From NCBI GenBank assembly GCA_964503335.1, contig CAZCZZ010000018.1, forward strand, positions 1-62,457: a stretch of 62,457 bases of DNA, written 5' to 3'. This document shows, one piece after another, positions 25,300 through 32,884 of this stretch. The position numbers and the translations under genes are program-made. Source of the stretch: CAZCZZ01 sp964503335. GTDB taxonomy: Bacteria > Verrucomicrobiota > Kiritimatiellia > CAIVKH01. How positions within the stretch are numbered: the first letter of the stretch is position 1; each line of letters starts with the position of its first letter. The notes beneath the pieces were generated by a model. It saw only the letters and a program-made list of their open reading frames with translations, did not search any database and was not told the origin of the DNA.

Positions 25300-26264
25300 C
25301 GAAGCAATTCCAATTCATGGAGCACGGAGCGCTGCGACGTGTTATCGCCGTGATCTTCCTCGCGGGCCTTATGCTCTCCGACGCGGCCACGGCCCAGACT
25401 CCGCCGCCTCCTGCGGCGCCGATCCAGCGCGGGTTTGGTCCTGTGACACTCGTGACCAAGCGCGGACCGGTGACGGTGCGCTTGTTGCGTCGCGAGCGCG
25501 ACCTGGTGTGGATCGACCAGCTGGCCAGCTCCGGCAAGTTCATTGAGACCGGCGTCGCGACCGGCGACATCGTCAGGATCGAGATGCCCCGGCCCAAGGT
25601 GTTTGACCAGGTGGAGCAGGCGAAGACGCCGGAGCAGATGGCACAAACGCAGGCGGCGATCAAGCGCGTGTCGGATCTGCTTCGCACGTACCGTGATCTT
25701 CCCGGGGTGCCGGTGGACGAAGCGATGATGCTGCAGGCGAAACTGCTCGAGCGACAGGCCGACTGGAAAGGCGCGCTTGCCATGTATGAGGACCTGTTGA
25801 AGCAGCCCTATGGACCCAAGGAAGCCGAAGTCGCGCGGCTGCGCGTGTCCTTGTGTTACGCCAAGCTGGAGCGTCATGATGATGTGCTGGCCTCGCTCGA
25901 TGGCAGCACGATCCCGGACGACGACCTTGCCCTTTCCTCCGATCTCTACTATGCCCGCGCGCAGGCCAGGGCCTCCAAGGGCAGGCATCAGGATGCCGTC
26001 ATGGATTTCCTCCATCTCGTCGTCTTTGAACCGTATGTCGGTGATAACGAACCCAAAGCGCTCGAGGCCGTGATCCCGAGTTACATCGCGATGCAGGACT
26101 GGGACGCGGTGGCGAAGACGATGCAGGCGCTGAAGAGCCAGTATCCCGACAGCGAGAATGCCAAGCGGGCGGAAGCCCTGCTGGCGAAGCACGACGCGGC
26201 GATGGCCGCGGAGGCACAATTCCATTCAGATGGCAATCAGGCGGAAGAAGCCGCGAAGGAGTGA
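25296..26264 (+). CDS. secreted TPR-like protein of the Exb operon
   Basis: A 322-residue protein whose ATG overlaps the stop of the upstream TPR gene by 4 nt. A signal peptide ends near ATAQTPPPP. A short beta-rich part follows (about 45-100; PVTVRLLRRERDLVWID), then helical repeats (about 105-305; LLERQADWKGALAMYEDLL, LYYARAQARASKGRHQDA) typical of TPR folds. It is likely periplasmic and a partner of the other TPR protein and the ExbB/ExbD motor. I do not recognise a named family. Confidence 0.8.
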   Translation: MTKQFQFMEHGALRRVIAVIFLAGLMLSDAATAQTPPPPAAPIQRGFGPVTLVTKRGPVTVRLLRRERDLVWIDQLASSGKFIETGVATGDIVRIEMPRPKVFDQVEQAKTPEQMAQTQAAIKRVSDLLRTYRDLPGVPVDEAMMLQAKLLERQADWKGALAMYEDLLKQPYGPKEAEVARLRVSLCYAKLERHDDVLASLDGSTIPDDDLALSSDLYYARAQARASKGRHQDAVMDFLHLVVFEPYVGDNEPKALEAVIPSYIAMQDWDAVAKTMQALKSQYPDSENAKRAEALLAKHDAAMAAEAQFHSDGNQAEEAAKE

Positions 26265-26266
26265 GC

Positions 26267-27043
26267 ATGAAGAAGCTGCAACGCGTAATGCTGGTCATGA
26301 TGCTGGGCGTACTGGTGACGGGCTGGTCTGGTGTATTCGCACAGGAAGCGATGCCGGCACCGGGTCAGACGGCCGACGCCGCACCGCCGGCGCCGAAGAA
26401 GAAGACCCTGCTCGACACGTACAAGATCGGCGGCTGGGCCATGCACCCGCTGCTCCTCTGTTCGATCGGCGTTGTCGCCATCAGCATCCTGAACATACGC
26501 TCCATGAACCGGAAGACGCTGTTGCCTCCCGACGCCATCGCGGAGATCAAAGCCGCGTCGGAGACGCAGGACTATGTGAAGGTGTCGGAACTCGCCGTGG
26601 CCAAGGACAGTCTCTTCACCACGTCGCTGGCCAACGGCATGAAGCTCTTCGACCCGAACGATGTCGTCGGCTGCAAGCCGAAGGTGGAGGAGGCGATCTC
26701 GGAGGCGATGGGGCGACAGGAAGCGCAGCACGCGTTCTGGCTGAACTTCCTTTCGCTGATTACCGCCGTCTCCCCGATGTTCGGCCTGCTGGGAACGGTC
26801 AGCGGCATGATCGGCGCCTTCGACAAGATCGGCATGGGCGGCATGGGCAAGCCCGAGCTGCTCGCGGCCAACATCGGCGAAGCGATGATCACCACCGCCG
26901 CCGGCCTGATCGTGGCCATCCCGTCGATGTTCGCGTACTTCCTCTTCCGCAACTACCTCAACAAGCTGCTGTCCGAGGCGGAGGAGCACCTGACGAACGT
27001 CGTGGACAACCTGACATCGCCGAACGCCGTCGAAGAAGCCTGA
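26267..27043 (+). CDS. MotA/TolQ/ExbB-family proton channel protein
   Basis: A 258-residue product from ATG 26267, with GAAGGAG ending 6 nt upstream. A GTG two codons earlier overlaps the previous stop and is less likely. It has an N-terminal cleavable-looking signal (to about VFAQEA), a first transmembrane helix near 60 (HPLLLCSIGVVAISIL), and the family core with helices around LNFLSLITAVSPMFGLLGTV and GEAMITTAAGLIVAIPSMFA. ExbB-type pentamers form the stator through which protons drive force transfer to periplasmic partners. The presence of an N-terminal signal and periplasmic extension is a feature of the ExbB subset found in many Bacteroidota and PVC bacteria. It is followed by two ExbD genes. 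Confidence 0.9.
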   Translation: MKKLQRVMLVMMLGVLVTGWSGVFAQEAMPAPGQTADAAPPAPKKKTLLDTYKIGGWAMHPLLLCSIGVVAISILNIRSMNRKTLLPPDAIAEIKAASETQDYVKVSELAVAKDSLFTTSLANGMKLFDPNDVVGCKPKVEEAISEAMGRQEAQHAFWLNFLSLITAVSPMFGLLGTVSGMIGAFDKIGMGGMGKPELLAANIGEAMITTAAGLIVAIPSMFAYFLFRNYLNKLLSEAEEHLTNVVDNLTSPNAVEEA

Positions 27044-27053
27044 GCCTGCGCGC

Positions 27054-27512
27054 ATGAAGAGAAAGTCGAATTCAGAAGTCGATATGAGCATCGACATGAC
27101 CCCCATGATCGACATGGTGTTCCTGTTGCTCGTCTTCTTCATGTGCGCTGCGACGATGTCCAAGGTCGATTTCACGCCCGAGATCAAGCTGCCCGTCGCC
27201 CCGAAGGCGCAAGTGCCCGAGGACCTGCGCAACCGTGGCACGATCAACATCCTGCCCGTCGGCTTTGTCACGCCCGGCGGCGAGACGGTCTCCGAGGAGA
27301 AGCCGTTCATGATCTTCGGCCGCCTGGTGGATGATCGCGGGCTCCAGACCGAGATCGGCGAAGTCCGCAAGAAGACGCCCGAGCTTCGTGTCTACATGCG
27401 CATCGACCGCAACTCGGAGTTCAAGCTCGTCCGCCGGGGCATCAAGGCCTGCGCAGAGGCGGGCGTCTTCGACATTGTCTTTGCGTCCTACCAGTCGAGA
27501 GGCGGCGAATGA
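27054..27512 (+). CDS. ExbD/TolR-family protein, first copy
   Basis: A 152-residue protein with a short basic N-terminus, a single transmembrane helix containing the conserved proton-carrying Asp (IDMTPMIDMVFLLLVFFM), and a periplasmic domain ending at RGGE. The helix motif matches DVTPLVDVVF of ExbD. It follows the ExbB gene by 10 nt and overlaps the second ExbD gene by 4 nt. Paired ExbD genes beside one ExbB suggest a heterodimeric ExbD rod in the channel. Confidence 0.92.
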   Translation: MKRKSNSEVDMSIDMTPMIDMVFLLLVFFMCAATMSKVDFTPEIKLPVAPKAQVPEDLRNRGTINILPVGFVTPGGETVSEEKPFMIFGRLVDDRGLQTEIGEVRKKTPELRVYMRIDRNSEFKLVRRGIKACAEAGVFDIVFASYQSRGGE

Positions 27513-27949
27513 AGCTGAGACGCCCCAGCGAAGTGCAGATGAAGATCGACATGACGCCGATGATCGATTGCGTCTTCCTGCTGCTCGTCTTCTTCATGGT
27601 CGGCAGCACGCTGCATCGCCAGGAGGCAGACATCAGCTTCTCCCTCCCCGGCGTCGCGGAGCAGGCGGAATCCGTTGAGATCCCCGACGAGCAGATCATC
27701 GAAATCTACTCCGACGGGAGCGTGGTGCTGAACGATCTCAAGTTCGACACGCCGACGAGCAGCGACCTGCCGGAACTGGTCGAGACGCTGAAACGATTCA
27801 AGGAAACCGCCGACGCGAACAAGACCGAGGCCCTGATCACGATTGCGCCCGCAGCGACCGTCAAACAGCAACGGGTGGTGGATGTCCTCAATGCCTGCGC
27901 GGTCGCGAAGATTGCCAACGTGAGCTTTGCGATGGAGGAGGATTCATGA
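27509..27949 (+). CDS. ExbD/TolR-family protein, second copy
   Basis: A 146-residue paralogue of the preceding gene, with the same transmembrane motif (IDMTPMIDCVFLLLVFFM, Asp retained) and a periplasmic part ending ANVSFAMEEDS. The start overlaps the first ExbD gene by 4 nt (ATGA) and the stop overlaps the next gene by 4 nt. Both copies keep the channel Asp, so neither looks inactive. Confidence 0.92.
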   Translation: MKLRRPSEVQMKIDMTPMIDCVFLLLVFFMVGSTLHRQEADISFSLPGVAEQAESVEIPDEQIIEIYSDGSVVLNDLKFDTPTSSDLPELVETLKRFKETADANKTEALITIAPAATVKQQRVVDVLNACAVAKIANVSFAMEEDS

Positions 27950-29046
27950 CGACGAACCCTCCCGCCGAAAAGCGTCCGCTCACGGAGAAGGAAAAGACGA
28001 AGCGACGGCTCGCCGAGGCCGCGATCTCAGCCGTCGTTCTCCACATTGCGCTGGGTGTCGTCGCCGGCGCCATCACGATCGTCGTCATCGTGACTCGCCC
28101 CCCCGTCACGTTTGATGCGAAGCAGCCGCCCTCGATACCCGCGCGCAAGCTCGAGCACAGCATCCGCGTGAAACAGATGCAGCAGCAGACGCGCAAGCCT
28201 CAGGTGCTGGAGCGGCTCGTCTCGCAGTCGCCCAGCGCCGTGGCACTGCCCGAATTGCCGAAGATGGATATGCCGGACCAGAAGAACATGAAGGACACGC
28301 CGATGGCGAGTCCCGCCGGCGGCATCCTCGGTGCCCTTGGTGGATCCGGCGGCGGCGCAGGACGCGGCTTGACCGGCGGGTCGGGTTACTCGGACACGAA
28401 GTTCTTCGGCGAGAATGTGCGCACGAAGGCTATCTGCCTCCTGTTGGATGCCAGCCAGACGCTCATTAACAAAGGCGTGCTGGACGATGTCGTGCGCGAA
28501 TCCGGGACGATGCTCTCGGGCCTTGCGCCGGTAACGAAGTTCAACATGATCGGGTTCGTAGATGGAGCAGCCGCGATGTTCCCGCAGATGGTTTTTGCGA
28601 CGCAGGCGAACAAGTCGAATGCCTTGGCCCGGCTCAAGACGCGGGACACCAAGAAGGGCAAGGGCGACGGGGGTACATGGACCGAGGCGGGATTCGTGCC
28701 GAACTATGTCGGCAACCTCTCCGGCTATTCCGGCAGTACCCCGTGGAAGGCGATCGAACTCGCCGTCGAGATGGGCGCCGACACGGTATTCATCGTCATG
28801 GACGATGAGCCACCCTACGTAAAGCAGGGCGGGGTGAACGACGGCATCGTCATCGAGTCACACATGGACGACATCCTCGACTACGTGAAGAACATCGAAA
28901 CGCTGACCGGTCACGCCGTGAAGTTCAACGTGGTCATGACAACGCCCCGCGATAACAAGCGCGGACAGGACGCTGTGGAATTCTACAAGAAGTTCTGCAA
29001 GGCCACGGGCGGCAAACTCACCTTCTTCGATCCCAAGGCGAAGTGA
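27946..29046 (+). CDS. membrane-anchored vWA-like protein in the TonB position
   Basis: A 366-residue protein with a basic cytoplasmic N-terminus, one transmembrane helix (about 27-50), a Lys/Gln/Pro-rich stretch (about 52-115) and a Gly-rich linker (GGSGGGAGRGLTGGSG). The C-terminal domain starts near TKAICLLLDASQTL, which resembles the MIDAS DxSxS/T motif of von Willebrand factor A domains, and continues to FIVMDDEPP and GKLTFFDPKAK. The N-terminal half is like TonB/TolA (anchor plus extended periplasmic segment), but the C-terminal domain is not TonB-like. It overlaps the second ExbD gene by 4 nt. I infer that the ExbB/ExbD motor moves this vWA-like domain in the periplasm. The vWA call is by eye and moderate. 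Confidence 0.7.
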   Translation: MTTNPPAEKRPLTEKEKTKRRLAEAAISAVVLHIALGVVAGAITIVVIVTRPPVTFDAKQPPSIPARKLEHSIRVKQMQQQTRKPQVLERLVSQSPSAVALPELPKMDMPDQKNMKDTPMASPAGGILGALGGSGGGAGRGLTGGSGYSDTKFFGENVRTKAICLLLDASQTLINKGVLDDVVRESGTMLSGLAPVTKFNMIGFVDGAAAMFPQMVFATQANKSNALARLKTRDTKKGKGDGGTWTEAGFVPNYVGNLSGYSGSTPWKAIELAVEMGADTVFIVMDDEPPYVKQGGVNDGIVIESHMDDILDYVKNIETLTGHAVKFNVVMTTPRDNKRGQDAVEFYKKFCKATGGKLTFFDPKAK

Positions 29047-29080
29047 TGGATCGGACGGATCGGTCCGATGCGATGCATTC

Positions 29081-29737
29081 ATGAGCCAAACCGCCGCCGA
29101 GATTGTGCGCGCCCTGGAGGCTCAGCGCGATGAAAGCCGCCGCGAAGGCATGGCCCGCTTCGGCATCAATGCCGACAACGCCATCGGCATTTCCATCCCG
29201 ACCCTGAAGAGACTCGCGCGGCCGAACCGGCGCAACCATGAACTCGCGCTTGCGCTGTGGGCATGCGGGATTCACGAGGCGAGAATCCTGGCGGTCCTGA
29301 TCGAAGATCCGGGGAAAGTGTCCGCCAGACAGATGGACGAATGGACGGGGGACTTTGATTCGTGGGATGTCTGCGACCAGGCGTGCCTCAATCTGTACTG
29401 CCACACACCGCATGCGTGGAAGAAGGCACGACAGTGGGCGACGAAGAAGCGAGAATTTGTGAAACGCGCGGGCTTCGCCCTCATGGCCTGCCTTGCCGTC
29501 CATGACAAGGATGCGGGGAACCAGGATTTTGAATCGTTGATCCCGCTGATCGAAGACGCGTCCGACGACAACCGGAACTTCGTGCGCAAGTCCGTGAACT
29601 GGGCGTTGCGGCAGATCGGCAAGCGCAATGCAACGCTTCGAAAATCCGCCATCGCCTGCGCCAAACGCATCCTCGAGCGCAACACGCCCGCGGCCCGCTG
29701 GATTGCGCGGGATGCTCTCCGGGAATTGGCAAGGTAG
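29081..29737 (+). CDS. DNA alkylation repair HEAT-repeat protein (AlkD/AlkC type)
   Basis: A 218-residue all-helical protein matching DNA alkylation repair enzymes: RFGINADNAIGISIPTLKRL, then HELALALWACGIHEARILAV, DFDSWDVCDQACLNLY, and the WALRQIGKRN segment near the end. AlkD-type enzymes are HEAT-like glycosylases removing positively charged N3- and N7-alkylpurines. Family length is about 220-240, so this one is complete. The final 44 codons or so recur as a truncated copy at 38534-38668, with a 60-bp identical core (29621-29680). The 3' end beyond that core may therefore have been brought in by a recombination or integration event. A GC-rich hairpin follows directly at the stop. Confidence 0.88.
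   Translation: MSQTAAEIVRALEAQRDESRREGMARFGINADNAIGISIPTLKRLARPNRRNHELALALWACGIHEARILAVLIEDPGKVSARQMDEWTGDFDSWDVCDQACLNLYCHTPHAWKKARQWATKKREFVKRAGFALMACLAVHDKDAGNQDFESLIPLIEDASDDNRNFVRKSVNWALRQIGKRNATLRKSAIACAKRILERNTPAARWIARDALRELAR
29621..29680 (+). repeat. 60-bp direct repeat, left copy (possible attachment core)
   Basis: Identical over 60 bp to 38552-38611, from AAGCGCAATGCAACGC to CCTCGAGCGC. On both sides the similarity continues but with many mostly synonymous differences. It lies in the 3' end of the alkylation repair gene, a typical place for integrative-element attachment sites. Confidence 0.85.
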
Positions 29738-29760
29738 TGCGGGGCCGCCGGCCCCGCACT
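29736..29760 (+). terminator. GC-rich perfect hairpin at the end of the alkylation repair gene
   Basis: AGTGCGGGGCC, loop GCC, GGCCCCGCACT: an 11-bp perfect stem that begins within the TAG stop codon. No T tract follows, so it may be a 3'-end-protecting or REP-type element rather than a classical intrinsic terminator. Confidence 0.45.
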
Positions 29761-30053
29761 ACCAAGAGACAAGGCAAAGCAAACTACTTCGATGTGATCT
29801 GGCGGGAGAGGCGGGCAGCTATAGAAGGAAGCCATACTTAAAAGATGGATCGCGAGGACTTGGAGAGAGGATCGCGAGCGATAGGGGCTGTGTCGGCGTA
29901 GAGGCTGCCGAACCCCAGTGCGTTGTCGTAAACCACGATCTGATCCCAGCCTGCTCGCTGCCGACTTTGGTCCGCGACGCAAACCCTCCCGCAAGGTCCA
30001 TCGTGGTCGGTGCCTGGACGAAATCCAGCGAGGGACCGCGCAGGCCGTGTGGA
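29738..30053. other. intergenic region at left end of the bracketed island
   Basis: After the hairpin, the 316 bp hold no intact gene. On the minus strand, 29838-30050 shows two overlapping open frames that read like one C-terminal coding stretch broken by a frameshift (listed separately). Confidence 0.5.
29838..30050 (-). pseudogene. possible frameshifted C-terminal coding remnant
   Basis: One minus-strand frame gives GLRGPSLDFVQAPTT and DLAGGFASRTKV. Around 29940 a neighbouring frame continues with GWDQIVVYDNALGFGSLY and ends SSRSIF at TAA (29838-29840). Together they look like the end of a secreted protein, but no homologue is recognised and the reading is weak. Confidence 0.25.
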
Positions 30054-31286
30054 CTACTCAGTCTCCCTCGCTATGACTTGGAGAGCGGAGTGGCCCTGGT
30101 CGAGAGTGATTGTGCCGGACCAAGTGGCGAGTGCATACGTACCGCTCTGAAAGGTCAGGGGTGCAAACGTGACGGTGCCATACTTAGGGGCCACGCGAAC
30201 CAACACTGTGCCTGTGGTCAGGATGTTCCGAGTTTCCACAGTGACTTGAACCGTCGGGTCTCCTGCGTGAATCAAGTCGGCCGTTGTATCCATATTGGCC
30301 TGCGGATCGATGGGTGCCGGTGTCGCCGCCACGGACACGATCTCACAGAAGGGGTCTTCGGCCTCATCGCGCCACAGCTTCGCCACCGGTCCCGGTGCCA
30401 AACGCACCACATCTGGAAATGATTGGATGGTGGAGGCCACTTCGTTGGCATGCAACGCGATCCATCCGTTACCTTGAGAGGCGGGGCCCAGCGCATTGAT
30501 CTGACCAGTGCCCAGAATACGAGGCGCAACTACCCGAATCGCCCCTCCCGCGCTGTATGCGGCGGACTGATACAACCACGAGGATGATGCGCTGCCCTGG
30601 GAGAAGATGCCGCCATTGAGTACAACATCGCCCGCGCAGGCGATCAAAATGGCTCCTCCCCCGCTGTTGTTGCCGATTGAGTCGACACCACCAAATGCAG
30701 TGCCGCGCAGGCCTCGAGATCCCGACCCACCGATCAGCTGGAATAGGCTGGGCATTCCATACGTCATGTTGGTCCCGCCACCGTTGGCGTGGGCTGCGTT
30801 TCGGTCCGTGTCGAAAGTAAGCCCGCCGCCAATACCGAAGCCGGGCCCCTGTGCGCCGCCATTGATCGAGTAGCCGCTCCTGTATCCTCCTGGCCCAGGA
30901 TCCGCTGCACCACCGTAGGGACCATTCTGCGAGCCGCTCAAGTTCACCGATCCGGAGATGTCAACGTTGCTTTGAACAAGCCACACTACCGGAGCACGGG
31001 TTGCATTGTTGAGAAAGGTGACTGTTACGCCTGCGGGAATGACCACCTTCTGATACTTGAAGACGACGGCCCACTTCTCTGGATCATATACGCCAGTCCC
31101 TGTGCCAGCTGCCGCCCAATTCCCCGTGGTGGCGGCGTTTAGATTGATACTCGTGCTGACGGTAGGCATCAGGACGCCGTCCGACCCGTCAGCTGCGGGC
31201 ACGGTCAGTTGCGCGGTGGCCGACCTGACGGCCAACAAGCAAGTCAGCAGCGCTGCGGACAGGGGAACAATACGAATGTTTGTCAT
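30054..31286 (-). CDS. secreted glycine-rich beta-structured protein of unknown function
   Basis: A 410-residue product from ATG 31286; a much longer frame exists upstream but runs through the neighbouring gene. The signal peptide LSAALLTCLLAVRSATA is followed by a beta-rich protein with many Gly/Asn-rich turns (GPYGGAADPGPGGYRSG, GGGAILIACAGDVVLNGGIF, GGAIRVVAPRILG). These resemble polymorphic parallel-helix or choice-of-anchor proteins of the cell surface. The C-terminal part (about 320-410) is an Ig-like domain ending QVIARETE. It follows the gene at 31300 by 13 nt and is probably co-transcribed with it. No catalytic motif is seen. It lies inside the 8.93-kb direct-repeat bracket. Confidence 0.72.
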   Translation of the reverse strand: MTNIRIVPLSAALLTCLLAVRSATAQLTVPAADGSDGVLMPTVSTSINLNAATTGNWAAAGTGTGVYDPEKWAVVFKYQKVVIPAGVTVTFLNNATRAPVVWLVQSNVDISGSVNLSGSQNGPYGGAADPGPGGYRSGYSINGGAQGPGFGIGGGLTFDTDRNAAHANGGGTNMTYGMPSLFQLIGGSGSRGLRGTAFGGVDSIGNNSGGGAILIACAGDVVLNGGIFSQGSASSSWLYQSAAYSAGGAIRVVAPRILGTGQINALGPASQGNGWIALHANEVASTIQSFPDVVRLAPGPVAKLWRDEAEDPFCEIVSVAATPAPIDPQANMDTTADLIHAGDPTVQVTVETRNILTTGTVLVRVAPKYGTVTFAPLTFQSGTYALATWSGTITLDQGHSALQVIARETE

Positions 31287-31299
31287 ATCTGTAAGCCCT

Positions 31300-32604
31300 C
31301 TACTCGATGGCATTGGTGTACAGCACAGAGATCTCACGCGAGACAGCACTACGGTGGTAGGTATAGGAGCGGAAAACAGAAAACTCTCGCGAGACCGCAC
31401 CTCGATCGTAGTCGTACGAACGGAACACCGAGTACTCGCGCGATATTGCCCTTCGGGGATAAGGAAGGTAGCGGTTCCCCGGGTGTCCCCATGTCCAGTA
31501 CTCGAGTAGGTTCGCGACCCAGTCGCCGTCGGGGTCTTGAGTGGCGTCATACGGATACAGCGGGTCCAATTGATTATCGTACGTGTACTCGAATACATCG
31601 TCCATCCCGTCACCATCCACGTCCGCAGGGTCGAAGATTGATTGCGCCTCGGACCTCAGGAACAGGGTGGAGTTGGTCGCCGAGAGCGTCCCGGATTGAA
31701 AAATGTTGGTCGAATGAGGCACCAAGCCTACTACCGCGGTGTCGCCAGTCAGGGACCTCCCGGCGCGAATGTGGTAATAGACACTAGGGGAAGCGTCGTG
31801 GACCCATCGAACCGCGTTCGACGTTAACCCTGCATCCAGAAACCCGGCACGATCATCCGGGTGATAGACCTCCATGTTGTTGAAATATAGCCAGTCATCG
31901 TCATAACCATAGTTTCGGGCTCCATTCAGAATCCGCAATGCGGGCAGCGGTTCGCTGAAGGTCACTGTGTGCGTCGCCTGCGTGGTGGCGAAGGTGGCGG
32001 TCATTCGGTACGTCGCGTACCCTTCTCGAAGGACGTCCACTCGAACCCACTTGCCCAGATTCGCATAGGTGTCAATGAAAGTTCTGGCGAGAACACCTTC
32101 CTGCCGGGTTGTGAAGTTGTACCCGTTGGTTGTGTTTGAAATGCGATTGGCCAGGACCAGTGCAATGTAGTTGGTGAGCGCGATCGGGCTCGCCGTTAGG
32201 TATATGATCTTTTGCGCATTGGGATCTCCCCGGTAGCTCATAATTAGTTCGCACGACACCTGCTCTCCTACCTCCAGATTTACCGGGCGCTGGGCGGCAG
32301 CTGCTGCAAATACTCCGTAGGGCTCGGGCATGATGGCGAAAGCTCCGGCTTCGGGGGAATTGATGTCTACACTGCCACCCAAGGTCGAATCGCGGAGGCG
32401 ATAAACCATATCCAGATTCTGAGTGGCTAGAAGGTATTCCCACGGACCGAATCCAAAGCCGCGGTTGGAACCGTTGGTCCAAGACGTTCCTACATACAAG
32501 CTGGCAAAATCCGCAGCTGGCTCGCCCAGAGCAACGCCGACCGCAACTGCACTCGCCAAGCCGATACAGGCCAGCCGCACATGTTTTGAAACCCCCCCAT
32601 CCAT
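31300..32604 (-). CDS. secreted protein with calcium motif and C-terminal SREFSVFRSY repeats
   Basis: A 434-residue product from ATG 32604; an in-frame ATG at 32640 is possible. A signal peptide (to about GVALGEP) is followed by a jelly-roll-like beta region (about 30-265; NMEVYHPDD near its end), an Ig-like stretch, and a thrombospondin type 3-like calcium segment (DPADVDGDGMDDVFEY, QDPDGDWVANLLEYW). The last 49 residues are about three 17-residue units beginning AISREYSVFRSYDYD, AVSREFSVFRSYTYH and AVSREISVL. Calcium motifs before a C-terminal tail are common in secreted PVC proteins; the tail repeats may serve anchoring or sorting. A run of seven G bases lies at codons 2-4. Confidence 0.75.
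   Translation of the reverse strand: MDGGVSKHVRLACIGLASAVAVGVALGEPAADFASLYVGTSWTNGSNRGFGFGPWEYLLATQNLDMVYRLRDSTLGGSVDINSPEAGAFAIMPEPYGVFAAAAAQRPVNLEVGEQVSCELIMSYRGDPNAQKIIYLTASPIALTNYIALVLANRISNTTNGYNFTTRQEGVLARTFIDTYANLGKWVRVDVLREGYATYRMTATFATTQATHTVTFSEPLPALRILNGARNYGYDDDWLYFNNMEVYHPDDRAGFLDAGLTSNAVRWVHDASPSVYYHIRAGRSLTGDTAVVGLVPHSTNIFQSGTLSATNSTLFLRSEAQSIFDPADVDGDGMDDVFEYTYDNQLDPLYPYDATQDPDGDWVANLLEYWTWGHPGNRYLPYPRRAISREYSVFRSYDYDRGAVSREFSVFRSYTYHRSAVSREISVLYTNAIE
31303..31449 (-). repeat. 17-residue C-terminal tandem repeat
   Basis: Two full units and one partial unit of AxSREfSVFRSYxYx at the extreme C-terminus of the protein at 31300-32604. The DNA units are diverged, so the conservation is at protein level. 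Confidence 0.75.
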
Positions 32605-32884
32605 TGGGGAACCCTGACAGGCGGCTTGCGTCGGTGTCAATAGCCGTGAAACACCAAGACCCCATCGCGATCTTCACACGCATCGAATCCCCTTTTTACG
32701 CCCGACAATTCTGTAGTCGCGCTCAGATTTCAGAGAATCCTCCTGATCCAATTTGACAAAGAGGATTGCTTTTCAGAGTCTGCGTTAAGGTCAGCGAGAG
32801 CCAAGAGCAGGGGAGGGATATGCTTCAGCGACAACCAAGGGCTGTTTATGAAACCCGGCACCAAGCACTTCACGCTGATCACCG

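Noticed and set aside
29628..30422. Plus-strand frame starting inside the alkylation repair gene
   Set aside because: Overlaps two better supported genes out of frame and has no domain pattern.
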